31,745 bases of DNA from assembly GCA_036374175.1 (NCBI GenBank), contig DASUUH010000021.1:1-31745 (forward strand), given 5' to 3'. The translations under genes were made by a program, and so were the position numbers. Below are positions 22,796-30,228 of this stretch, in pieces (within the stretch, counting starts at the first letter, position 1; the number at the start of each line of letters is the position of its first letter). Under the pieces are notes generated by a model, which was not told the origin of the DNA, did no database searches, and saw only the letters and a program-made list of their open reading frames with translations. The stretch comes from JASLBX01 sp036374175. Lineage in GTDB: Bacteria > Actinomycetota > Actinomycetes > Jiangellales > Jiangellaceae.

Positions 22796-23773
22796 ATGAC
22801 TACAGGCGAACACCAAACACCTGACCACGTAGCCGTTCCGATGGCCCTCGGAGCCATGTACTTCGGCACTCGCGCCGACGAGCGAACCTCGTTCGAGTTG
22901 CTCGACCGGTTCGTAGCTGCCGGCGGAACGCTCATCGACACAGCGAACAACTATTCGTTCTGGTCCAGCGAGTCAGGATTCGGCGGGCAGAGTGAGACCG
23001 TGATCGGGCGCTGGCTGTCGAGCAACCCAGGCGTCTGGGAGAACCTGCTGATCAGCACCAAGGTAGGTGCCGCACCAACCGTCGCGGGCGACTGGCCGGC
23101 GCGGCGAGAGGGGCTTTCGGCGAAGGCCATCAGCGAGGGCGTGAACGGGAGCCTGGACCGACTACAGATCGACTGGATTGATCTGTACTGGGCGCACATG
23201 GAGGACAGGTCGGTTGATCTGGACGAGACGGTCGGTGCGCTGGGCGAGTTGGCCGCGGCCGGGACGGTACGCCGGCTCGGCGTTTCGAATCATCCGACCT
23301 GGCGGGTGGAGCGCGCCCGGCAGATCGCCGCAGCCCGCGGACTGTCCGGCTATACGGCGTTGCAGTTGAGCTACTCGTACCTTCAGCCACGTCCGCTGGC
23401 ACCGGTTGAAGGGCAGGATCACCGGTTCGGCTTCGTAACGCCTGAGACGTTGGATTACCTCACGGAAAACCCCGATATCGAGCTGTGGGCGTACAGCCCG
23501 CTGCTGCTCGGCTCCTACGTCCGGGCGGATCGTTCATTCAAAGAGGCGTACGACCACCCCGGCACCCGCCGCCGCCTGGCCGTCCTTGACGAGGTGGCCA
23601 CGGAACTCGGCGCGACGCGCAACCAGGTCGTGCTTGCCTGGCTCACAGGAGGGCACCCAGCCATCACACCGATCGTGGGTTGTAGTTCGGTGAGCCAGTT
23701 GGATGAAGCGATCGCGGGCGTCACACTGTCTCTGACGCAGGAGCAGCGCAAGCGCCTCGATGCAGCGACGTGA
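22796..23773 (+). CDS. Aldo/keto reductase
   Basis: The 325-aa product is an NAD(P)H-dependent aldo/keto reductase. It has the conserved first strands ALGAMYFGTR and GGTLIDTANNYSFW (Asp and Tyr of the catalytic tetrad), LLISTKVG (Lys), DWIDLYWAHMED (His), VRRLGVSNHPTW, and the C-terminal cofactor segment TPIVGCSSVSQLDEAIAG. The substrate is not identifiable. The ATG at 22796 is chosen because it follows a MerR-type promoter; family similarity begins there. The mRNA may have almost no leader. It is followed after about 98 bases by a copper-type ATPase but has its own distinct promoter. Confidence 0.95.
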   Translation: MTTGEHQTPDHVAVPMALGAMYFGTRADERTSFELLDRFVAAGGTLIDTANNYSFWSSESGFGGQSETVIGRWLSSNPGVWENLLISTKVGAAPTVAGDWPARREGLSAKAISEGVNGSLDRLQIDWIDLYWAHMEDRSVDLDETVGALGELAAAGTVRRLGVSNHPTWRVERARQIAAARGLSGYTALQLSYSYLQPRPLAPVEGQDHRFGFVTPETLDYLTENPDIELWAYSPLLLGSYVRADRSFKEAYDHPGTRRRLAVLDEVATELGATRNQVVLAWLTGGHPAITPIVGCSSVSQLDEAIAGVTLSLTQEQRKRLDAAT

Positions 23774-23815
23774 CTTTTCTTCCCGGCGGCGGGAATGATT
23801 CGAATCGATGCGGGG

Positions 23816-23843
23816 TTGCGCCCATACCTATGGGGGGTATAGG
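23816..23843 (+). promoter_or_regulatory. Promoter with CsoR-like operator before the metal ATPase
   Basis: TTGCGC (23816-23821) and TATAGG (23838-23843) are separated by 16 bases. The spacer holds ATACC-N7-GGTAT (23824-23840), with a run of six G's. The dyad with G/C tract matches CsoR-family operators, which repress copper-export genes until Cu(I) binds. No csoR gene is in the window. Confidence 0.72.
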
Positions 23844-23871
23844 TTTCGACGTGATCCGAGGAGGCAACGTT

Positions 23872-26043
23872 ATGGAACACCGCTCGCCGGCCCACACTCA
23901 GCACGAGTCGCACGGCCAACAGCACGTCCACCACCCCGGTCAGCCGAGTGGCGCCGACCAACACCGCGGTCATGCCAGCCAGGTAGAGCACAGCGGTCAC
24001 GAAGGGCACGGCGGCCACGTTGAACAGAGTGCTCACGGTGAGCACGGCGCGCACGGCAACGGGCATGACAAACACGCGGGTCATAGTCCCGAGATGTTCC
24101 GCGACCGGTTCTGGCTCTCGCTGCTGCTCTCGATCCCTGTCGTTTTCACCAGCGACAGCATCATGGAGTGGTTCGGCTACGAGCTGGACTTTGTGGGCAT
24201 CGAATGGGTCGGTCCGGTCCTCGGGACGGTCATCTTCTTCTACGGCGGATGGCCGTTCGTTAAGGGCGCCGTGGCCGAGGCACGTATGCGCCAGCCGGGA
24301 ATGATGCTGCTGATCGGCATGGCGATCACGGTCGCCTTCGTGGCCAGCTGGACCGCAAGCCTCGACTTGTTTGCGGTCGAAGTGTGGTGGGAGCTTTCGC
24401 TTCTGATAGCAATCATGCTGCTCGGTCACTGGATGGAGATGCGCGCGATCGGCCAGGCCCAGGGCGCACTGGCTGCGCTTGCCGAGTTGCTGCCGGACGA
24501 AGCTGAGCGGATTGACGATTCCGGTCAGATCGAAACCGTTCGGATTACGGACCTTGCGGTGGGCAACATCGTGCTCGTCCGGCCCGGCGGCCGGGTACCC
24601 GCCGACGGTGTCATCACCCAGGGTGCGGCCGACATGGACGAGTCGATGATCACTGGGGAATCAAACCCTGTCGCCCGCGGCGAAGGCGACCGGGTCATCG
24701 CTGCAAGTGTCGCGACCGATGGCTCGATCCGGGTGCGGGTCAATGCGGTGGGTGACGACACCGCCCTGGCAGGAATCCAGCGGCTGGTGGCCGAGGCGCA
24801 GTTGTCCAAGTCGCGTACCCAGGTACTCGCCGACCGCGCGGCGGCCTTGCTGTTCTACGTGGCGGTTGCGGTCGCCGCGGTCACCGTCGCCGTATGGGCG
24901 CTGCTGGGCCAACCTGACAACGCGCTCACGCGCTCGGTGACCGTGCTCATCATCGCCTGCCCGCACGCGCTTGGACTGGCAATCCCGCTGGTGACCTCCA
25001 TCTCGACGACCAAGTCGGCCCGCAGTGGCATCCTGGTCAAGGACCGGCTCGCGCTGGAGCAGATGCGCAACGTTGACGCTGTGCTGTTCGACAAGACCGG
25101 CACGCTGACCAAGGGCGAGCACGCAGTCACTGGAATCGCCGCCGCAGCCGGTGCCAGCGAAGACGACCTGCTGGCCATGGCCGCCGCCGTGGAGTCCGAC
25201 AGTGAACATCCCCTCGCGAAGGCGATCGTGGCGGAGGCGCGTGGGCGCGGGCTCGACACGCCTGCGGCAACTGATTTCCGTGCGATCACCGGCCGTGGTG
25301 TGCAGGCCACTGTTGCGGGCAGTTCCGCTGCGGTCGGCGGGCCCGCCCTGCTCCGAGAGCGGAAAGTGTCCGTGCCGGACGAGTTGGGCCAGCCGATCGA
25401 TGAGTGGAAGGGCCGCGGAGCCGCCGTGCTGTACGTGATCCGCGACGACCAGGTCGTGGGAGCCTTGGCGCTGGAAGACCAGGTTCGTGAGGAATCCCGG
25501 GCTGCTGTTAAGGCATTACACGAACGAGGCGTCACCGTAGCCATGATCACTGGTGATGCCGAGCAGGTCGCCAAAGCGGTGGCGGCCGACCTTGGCATCG
25601 ACGACGTGTTCGCCGAAGTGCTGCCAGAAGACAAGGACAAGGCCGTCGCGGACCTCCAGCGGCGCGGGCACACCGTCGCCATGGTCGGTGACGGTGTCAA
25701 CGACGCGCCCGCACTTGCCAGGGCGGACGTCGGCATTGCGATCGGAGCCGGAACCGACGTGGCGATCGAGTCCGCCGGCATCGTGCTGGCCTCCGATGAT
25801 CCGCGGGGTGTCGTCAGCGTCCAACGTCTTTCACGGGCCAGCTATCACAAGATGGTGCAGAACCTGTGGTGGGCCGCGGGCTACAACCTGGCCGCGATCC
25901 CGCTCGCTGCAGGCGTCCTGGCGTGGGCTGGGTTCGTGCTTCCGATGGCGGTCGGCGCTGTACTGATGAGCCTGTCCACCATCATCGTCGCAATCAACGC
26001 GCAGTTCCTGCGTCGGGTCGATCTGCGGCCCCAATCGGCGTGA
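23872..26043 (+). CDS. copB: CopB-like P1B-3 copper/silver-transporting ATPase
   Basis: The 723-aa P-type ATPase exports metal using ATP. It has a His-rich N-terminus (about 75 residues, HTQHESHGQQHVHHPG) with no CxxC domain. It then shows the TGES actuator (residues 261-264), CPH in the metal-site helix (Cys363-Pro-His365), DKTGTLT with phosphorylated Asp407, HP in SEHPLAKA, and GDGVNDAP (from residue 606). CPH with a His-rich N-terminus defines the P1B-3 class (CopB), which transports Cu(II)/Ag(I) or Cu(I). The YNLAAIP and MSLSTIIVAINA helices agree. The ATG at 23872 has GAGGAGG upstream; the frame extends upstream over the promoter and is discounted there. Confidence 0.95.
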   Translation: MEHRSPAHTQHESHGQQHVHHPGQPSGADQHRGHASQVEHSGHEGHGGHVEQSAHGEHGAHGNGHDKHAGHSPEMFRDRFWLSLLLSIPVVFTSDSIMEWFGYELDFVGIEWVGPVLGTVIFFYGGWPFVKGAVAEARMRQPGMMLLIGMAITVAFVASWTASLDLFAVEVWWELSLLIAIMLLGHWMEMRAIGQAQGALAALAELLPDEAERIDDSGQIETVRITDLAVGNIVLVRPGGRVPADGVITQGAADMDESMITGESNPVARGEGDRVIAASVATDGSIRVRVNAVGDDTALAGIQRLVAEAQLSKSRTQVLADRAAALLFYVAVAVAAVTVAVWALLGQPDNALTRSVTVLIIACPHALGLAIPLVTSISTTKSARSGILVKDRLALEQMRNVDAVLFDKTGTLTKGEHAVTGIAAAAGASEDDLLAMAAAVESDSEHPLAKAIVAEARGRGLDTPAATDFRAITGRGVQATVAGSSAAVGGPALLRERKVSVPDELGQPIDEWKGRGAAVLYVIRDDQVVGALALEDQVREESRAAVKALHERGVTVAMITGDAEQVAKAVAADLGIDDVFAEVLPEDKDKAVADLQRRGHTVAMVGDGVNDAPALARADVGIAIGAGTDVAIESAGIVLASDDPRGVVSVQRLSRASYHKMVQNLWWAAGYNLAAIPLAAGVLAWAGFVLPMAVGAVLMSLSTIIVAINAQFLRRVDLRPQSA

Positions 26044-26285
26044 ATTCACCTAAAAAGAAGAAAGGGGGGCATTGCCATCGGCGCCGCACAGGCCTAGTCT
26101 TCCAGCAGGGGCCGACGTCAGAGGGGGGCCAGCGCAGGGGCTGGCGCTTGGGTCGGATGATCGGTCGGGGGGATGGGTATGTGCGGTGCCGCCCGCGGGC
26201 CACCGGACGAGTTGCCGCGATGCTGCGCGCATCGCCAGCCGTGGTAACCGTTCAACCAGCCGAACAAATTTGGGGGGCAATTCAC

Positions 26286-26705
26286 ATGCGTCGACTTCTT
26301 CTAGTTTTCGTAACGGCGCTCTTCGCGTCGATTCTCGTCGTTCCACATGCCGTTGCCGGTAACCCGCACTTCGTGGGCGATGCCTCGATCGTGCGAGACG
26401 GCGACGCCCTTGTGGTCTCGGGCAAGCTGGCCGGGCTCGGCAACGAGCTCCAGGTGGACATCCGAGTGACCGCGCTCGCCGAGTGCATCAACCCGGGCAC
26501 CAAGAAGCCGCGGGCCGCCAACAAGGAGAGCTTCTCCGCCGAGGGCCAGTTCCCGGTGCAGAATGGCAAGGCTAACTACTCGCTGACGCTGGTGGCCACC
26601 ACGATTAGCCCGAACTGCTCGCCGCCTATGACGATCCGGTGGAGCAACGTGCTTATCGAGGACCTGACGCACAACATCTCGCAGTTCTACGCCGGTCCAT
26701 TCTGA
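26286..26705 (+). CDS. Secreted conserved actinobacterial protein
   Basis: The 139-aa protein has a Sec signal peptide (MRRLLLVFVTALFASILVVP, cleavage likely after AVA) and a mature domain of about 115 residues, beta-rich, with two cysteines (ECINPGTKKP and SPNCSPPMTIRW) that probably form a disulfide. I recognise it as a widespread actinobacterial secreted protein whose conserved phrases include NPHFV, VSGKLAGLG, AANKESFSAEGQFPVQNGKA and NCSPPMT. Function is unknown. The ATG at 26286 is 8 bases after a GGGGGG run. It follows a 242-base leader containing four G6 runs. A strong hairpin follows its stop. Confidence 0.9.
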   Translation: MRRLLLVFVTALFASILVVPHAVAGNPHFVGDASIVRDGDALVVSGKLAGLGNELQVDIRVTALAECINPGTKKPRAANKESFSAEGQFPVQNGKANYSLTLVATTISPNCSPPMTIRWSNVLIEDLTHNISQFYAGPF

Positions 26706-26725
26706 CGGGCGTTTCGAGCTGAGCG

Positions 26726-26753
26726 TGAGGGGTGGTGTTCGCACCGCCCCTCA
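26726..26753. terminator. Strong 12-bp hairpin between convergent genes
   Basis: A 12-bp stem, 26726-26737 with 26742-26753 (one G-U pair), encloses a TTCG tetraloop. It lies between the convergent secreted-protein gene and the 80-aa gene, so it probably ends transcription in both directions. Confidence 0.85.
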
Positions 26754-26762
26754 TCGCATTCG

Positions 26763-27005
26763 TCAGGACCAAACCCGAGAAGCCATGATGCGCTTTGGCT
26801 GTTCGGTGACCCAGCGCGCCATGCCGGCCCCTTCAATAACGCGCCGCTGGACGGTATCGATTTCGCCGGTCGGCACCTGATACACGACTCTCCAGCTGCC
26901 TCCGCTCGGGCTTTCAAAAAGCGTGATGGGGCCGTCGACTGCAGCTCGCGCAGCGGTCACAACCTCTTCGGCGCCGCCGAGACGACGGATCTTGTACTGT
27001 GGCAC
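26763..27005 (-). CDS. Small hypothetical protein (80 aa)
   Basis: The GTG at 27005 has AGGAGGG five bases upstream, so this is a real translated gene; the open frame extends to 27101 but that would overlap the MFS gene. The 80-aa product (PQYKIRRLGGAEEVV, DGPITLFESPSGGSWRVVYQ, VIEGAGMARWVTEQPKR) looks like a compact alpha/beta domain with no cysteines and no signal peptide. I cannot assign a family. The gene converges on the hairpin at 26726-26753, shared with the secreted-protein gene, and sits just beyond the end of the arsenic-type cluster. Confidence 0.78.
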   Translation of the reverse strand: MPQYKIRRLGGAEEVVTAARAAVDGPITLFESPSGGSWRVVYQVPTGEIDTVQRRVIEGAGMARWVTEQPKRIMASRVWS

Positions 27006-27069
27006 TGGCCCTCCTGCCGTGGCTGATTGCGGGGTCACTCTATCGTCGGGTCTGGCGCCGTCCGGCCGA

Positions 27070-28248
27070 TCAAGGCCCCACCGGCCGAGTGGCGGCGGCA
27101 AGGGCCGCCGCGGTGAAGCTCACCACGGCCAGTGCGCCGAACAGTTCCACGTAGCCGCCGATGACTGCCGCCACGCTGGCGCTCGCCCACGGAGCGAGAG
27201 CGATCGCAACCGTCACCGGTGCGCCGAGTGCGGCGCTGAGAGCCCCGTACCGCGCCGTTCCCAACCGCTCGGTGACGGCGGTGGCCTGCAGCAACGTGGA
27301 GATGCCGCGGGCTGCACCAGCGATCATTGCGATCGCGACCAGCAGCGCGATGGGTCCGGGCGTGGCGCCGAGCAACGCGGTGGTCGCACCACCAAGCGCG
27401 AAGACGGCCACCGTACGAGGGACGGGCTGAACTCGCCGGGCGAGCAGGCCGTAACTCACTCGGCCGATCACCTGACCGATGCCGCCGAGTGCAAGCGCCC
27501 ATGCCGCCACACTCAGGCTGGCACCGCGGCCCGTAAGCAATGGGACGAGACTTATCACTACTGAGTAGAGCGCGAAGGCCGAGAGCGTGAAGGCGGCCGC
27601 CAACATCAGGAACGTACGGGTGTAGACGACTGAACGATCGCGGGCCGGTGCCGAATGGCTGAGTGCCGGCCAAGGCCGGCGCAGGCACAACAGGTGGATC
27701 GGGAGAGTGACAGCGGCTAACACGGTGGCCAGCAGTAGGTACGCACCCCGCCAGTCGAAGTGTTCGGCAAGCGTCGCCGTCAGTGGGGCGAACACGGTGC
27801 TCGCAAGTCCGCCCGCCAGCGTGAGCGCAGTCAGCGCGCGCACTCGACTCGAGCCCGGAAACCATCGGGTGACCGCCGCGAACGCCGGCGGGTAAAGCGT
27901 TCCCGACATCGAGATGCCGGCCAGCAACCATGCGGCGATGAATGCGCCCAGGTGGGTCGCTGTTGCGACCCCTAGCACGGCGACCGTAGCCAGCGCCGAG
28001 CTGCACGTCATGATCAGCCACGGTCCGCGCTTGTCGAGTATCCGGCCCACCGGGATGCCGACCAACGCTGCGGTGATCAAGCCGAGGGTGAATGCGCCGG
28101 TGACCGCCGGCATCGACCACCCGGTGTCCGCACTGATCGGCACGGCCAGCACTGGGAACGCGTAGTACAGAACGCCCCAGCTGACGATCTGGGTTACGCC
28201 GAGAGCGGCTACCACGCTCCGAGGCGGAGGTGCCGCCGCAACCCTCAC
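27070..28248 (-). CDS. MFS transporter of the arsenic-type cluster
   Basis: The 392-aa protein has 12 hydrophobic segments and the MFS motif A-like IPVGRILDKRGPWL between helices 2 and 3. It resembles the monocarboxylate/oxalate-formate branch (SWGVLYYAFPVLAVPIS, LYPPAFAAVTRWFPGSSR). It has no obvious metal-binding cysteines. Its GTG start overlaps the flavoprotein stop by GTGA, so both are made from one mRNA. With arsR divergent, the likely role is export of an arsenical or the flavoprotein product; this is inference. Some actinobacterial ars operons carry such MFS members. Confidence 0.9.
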   Translation of the reverse strand: MRVAAAPPPRSVVAALGVTQIVSWGVLYYAFPVLAVPISADTGWSMPAVTGAFTLGLITAALVGIPVGRILDKRGPWLIMTCSSALATVAVLGVATATHLGAFIAAWLLAGISMSGTLYPPAFAAVTRWFPGSSRVRALTALTLAGGLASTVFAPLTATLAEHFDWRGAYLLLATVLAAVTLPIHLLCLRRPWPALSHSAPARDRSVVYTRTFLMLAAAFTLSAFALYSVVISLVPLLTGRGASLSVAAWALALGGIGQVIGRVSYGLLARRVQPVPRTVAVFALGGATTALLGATPGPIALLVAIAMIAGAARGISTLLQATAVTERLGTARYGALSAALGAPVTVAIALAPWASASVAAVIGGYVELFGALAVVSFTAAALAAATRPVGP

Positions 28249-29567
28249 GCCGGGCGGCTACTGCTGATTTCCACAGTCGTTGGGGCGCAGCAGCCGCCTG
28301 TCGTCGCGTCCGCCTCATCGAAAAGCCCGGCACCGCCGCATACGCCCGACTCAGGAAGTGCCAGCTCGACTCGTTCGGCAGACTCGCTGTCGCCGGCAAT
28401 CGCTGCTGCGACGCTGCGGACCTGCTCGTATCCGGTCATCGCCAGGAAGGTCGGCGCTCGGCCGTAGCTCTTCATCCCTACCAGGTATACGCCCGGTTCA
28501 GGATGGGACAGCTCGTTGACACCGTGCGGGTAGACCGTACCGCAGGAGTGGATGTTCGGGTCGATGAGCGGCGCCAACTGCACGGGAGCTTGCAGGCGAG
28601 AGTCCAGGTCGAGCCGTACCTCAGAGAGGAACGACAGGTCGGGGCGGAATCCGGTCAGCCCGACGATCTCGTCAACCTCTGGGAGCCGGCGGCCGTCCTC
28701 ACCGGTCAAGACAAGCCGCTCGCCAGAGCCCTTCTCAAGCGCCTGCGTGCGGAATCCGGTGACCACATCGACGTGGCCGTTCTGCACCGCTGCCTGGGCT
28801 CGCCGGCCCAGCGCTCCGCGAGCGGGCAGTTGGTCTGCCTCACCGCCACCGAACGTGTTGCCGATCTCACCCCGCCGCAGAAGCCATATCACGTGCGTTC
28901 CGTCACTGTCGGCGAGCGCCGCCAGTTCGACGAGGGCGGTCAGCGCGGAGTGCCCAGAGCCCAGGACGGCGACGCGCTTGCCGGCGTAACGAGCTCGGAT
29001 GCCGGGCTCACGCAAGTCAGGGATCCGGTAGCTCACGCGTTGACGTGCATCGGGTTCGCCGATAGCGGGGTAACCGTCGCCGCCGAGCGGGTTCGGCGTC
29101 GCCCAGGTGCCTGATGCGTCGATCACTGCATGTGCGGTGGTTCGCCCGCTGGCGCCGGTGGCGTCAACGGCATGGACGGTAAGGGGCTGGTCGTTCCGAC
29201 CCGAGTCGACGACTCTGTCTCGGCCCCGCCTGGCGACTCCCGTAACACGGGTATCGAATCGGATGCGATCCCCTAACACGGCGGCAAGTGGGTCGAGATA
29301 CTCGCTGGCCCATTCACCACCCAACGGGTACGCCGCACCGTCCGGTCGTTGCCATCCCGTCGGCTCGAGCAGCCGGGCGGCGGCCGGAGACACCAACTCC
29401 GACCAGGTCGAGAAGAGCCGCACGTGGCTCCACTCGCGCACAGCGGCACCCGCATGCGGGCCGGCTTCCAGGACGATCGGGTCGCGGCCGCGGTCGAGAA
29501 GTTCGGCAGCGGCGGCCAGGCCGATCGGGCCCGCGCCGATGACGACAATGGGGTGGTCAGGTGTCAT
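28245..29567 (-). CDS. FAD/NAD(P)-dependent flavoprotein with cysteine-rich tail, ars-linked
   Basis: The 440-aa protein binds FAD through VVIGAGPIGLAAAAELLDRG near the N-terminus and NADPH through VAVLGSGHSALTALVEL in the middle. It also has a GLTGFRPDLSFL segment and YLVGMKSYGRAPTFL, which I associate with flavoproteins in actinobacterial ars operons (ArsO-like). The C-terminal tail carries Cys410, then Cys426-Cys427 (VCGG...GGCCAP), which could bind As(III) or another soft metal. The start is the ATG at 29567 with CAGGAG six bases upstream; a GTG at 29588 is in frame but less likely. It is cotranscribed with the MFS gene (4-base overlap). Oxidation or reduction of an arsenical is inference. 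Confidence 0.9.
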   Translation of the reverse strand: MTPDHPIVVIGAGPIGLAAAAELLDRGRDPIVLEAGPHAGAAVREWSHVRLFSTWSELVSPAAARLLEPTGWQRPDGAAYPLGGEWASEYLDPLAAVLGDRIRFDTRVTGVARRGRDRVVDSGRNDQPLTVHAVDATGASGRTTAHAVIDASGTWATPNPLGGDGYPAIGEPDARQRVSYRIPDLREPGIRARYAGKRVAVLGSGHSALTALVELAALADSDGTHVIWLLRRGEIGNTFGGGEADQLPARGALGRRAQAAVQNGHVDVVTGFRTQALEKGSGERLVLTGEDGRRLPEVDEIVGLTGFRPDLSFLSEVRLDLDSRLQAPVQLAPLIDPNIHSCGTVYPHGVNELSHPEPGVYLVGMKSYGRAPTFLAMTGYEQVRSVAAAIAGDSESAERVELALPESGVCGGAGLFDEADATTGGCCAPTTVEISSSRPA

Positions 29568-29577
29568 GGCCAACTCC

Positions 29578-29659
29578 TGATTCGACAATCATCTATGCAC
29601 AGCAGGCAGCAGCTTGCCATCAGCTTTGGCCGATGTCAATATAGACATATGTCGAATCA
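29578..29659. promoter_or_regulatory. Divergent arsR/flavoprotein promoter and operator region
   Basis: On the plus strand TTGCCA (29614-29619)-N17-CAATAT (29637-29642) ends 6 bases before the arsR ATG. On the minus strand TTGACA (29639-29634)-N17-CAAGCT (29616-29611) reads toward the flavoprotein. ATGTC-N6-GACAT (29633-29648) overlaps both, and GACATATGTC (29644-29653) is a 10-bp palindrome over the arsR start codon. TGATTCGACA (29578-29587) and TGTCGAATCA (29650-29659) form a 10-bp inverted repeat. These fit an ArsR-type operator. Confidence 0.7.
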
Positions 29660-30014
29660 AAGCCTAGTCGAGTCGGCGCCCGCGACGACGGATGGCGTAT
29701 GCTGCCCGCCACTCGTGCGCGCTGAACTGCGGGCTGACGACGCTGAGATGCTTGCTGGGCGGTTCAAGGCGCTCGCCGACCCGGTTCGGCTGCGGCTGTT
29801 CTCCAAGATCGCCTCATACGGCCCTGGCGAGGCCTGCGTCTGCGATATCGACGATGTCGGGGTCTCACAGCCGACGGTAAGCCACCACCTGCGGAAGTTG
29901 CGCGAGGCGGGTCTCGTCACGGCAGAACGGCGGGGAACCTGGGTGTACTACCGCGTGGTTCCGGGCGCCATGGCGGCCATGTCGGCGGTGCTCGCAACCG
30001 ACGTCGTGGCGTGA
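29649..30014 (+). CDS. arsR: ArsR-family As(III)-type repressor
   Basis: The 121-aa protein is a canonical ArsR winged helix: FKALADPVRLRLFSKIA, then ACVCDIDDVGVSQPTVSHHLRKLREAGLV, and RRGTWVYYRV. Cys18-Cys19 (GVCCPP) in the N-terminal arm and Cys63/Cys65 (EACVCDI) in helix 3 match the thiolate pattern of Corynebacterium-type arsenite sensors. It should release its operator on binding As(III) or a related metalloid. The ATG at 29649 follows a -10 by 6 bases, with no ribosome site; the frame extends upstream over the flavoprotein gene but is discounted. It is divergent from the flavoprotein-MFS pair it probably represses. Confidence 0.93.
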   Translation: MSNQSLVESAPATTDGVCCPPLVRAELRADDAEMLAGRFKALADPVRLRLFSKIASYGPGEACVCDIDDVGVSQPTVSHHLRKLREAGLVTAERRGTWVYYRVVPGAMAAMSAVLATDVVA

Positions 30015-30191
30015 CGTTCGGCCCCGCGATTGTGCATCGTGGGAACTCGTGCGGATGGTTCGCCTGACACTGCTCGCCGGCTCGAAATTCGGTGCGAGAG
30101 TGACTGAGGTGTCAAGTCGACACGCCAGAGCCTGTTGGTTTTTATGTGATGTCAGTCGACTAAAGCGCCGAATGTGACTTAGGCTCGAGGA

Positions 30192-30213
30192 CGGGCGCTG
30201 CACCTGGCGCCCG
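30192..30213 (+). other. Hairpin just upstream of the NlpC/P60 ribosome site
   Basis: CGGGCGC (30192-30198) pairs with GCGCCCG (30207-30213) around an 8-base loop, ending 4 bases before GGAGG (30218-30222). Upstream in the same 214-base gap are GTGTC-N5-GACAC (30109-30123) and a second GTCAGTCGAC (30151-30160) resembling its centre. I see no c-di-AMP riboswitch, which often precedes such genes in actinobacteria. Confidence 0.4.
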
Positions 30214-30228
30214 GTCTGGAGGATGGCC

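Noticed and set aside
24855..25781. 308-codon minus-strand frame opposite the metal ATPase
   Set aside because: Ser/Ala/Thr-rich shadow of a complete P-type ATPase.
26044..26285. Single G-quadruplex
   Set aside because: The G6 runs are separated by roughly 38 to 99 bases, too far for a normal intramolecular quadruplex.
27035..28399. 454-codon minus-strand frame in another phase over the MFS gene
   Set aside because: The 27070-28248 frame gives a clean 12-helix MFS protein coupled to the flavoprotein; the alternative is Arg-rich and hydrophilic.
30015..30228. c-di-AMP (ydaO) riboswitch
   Set aside because: None of the conserved internal blocks can be placed; only local dyads are seen.
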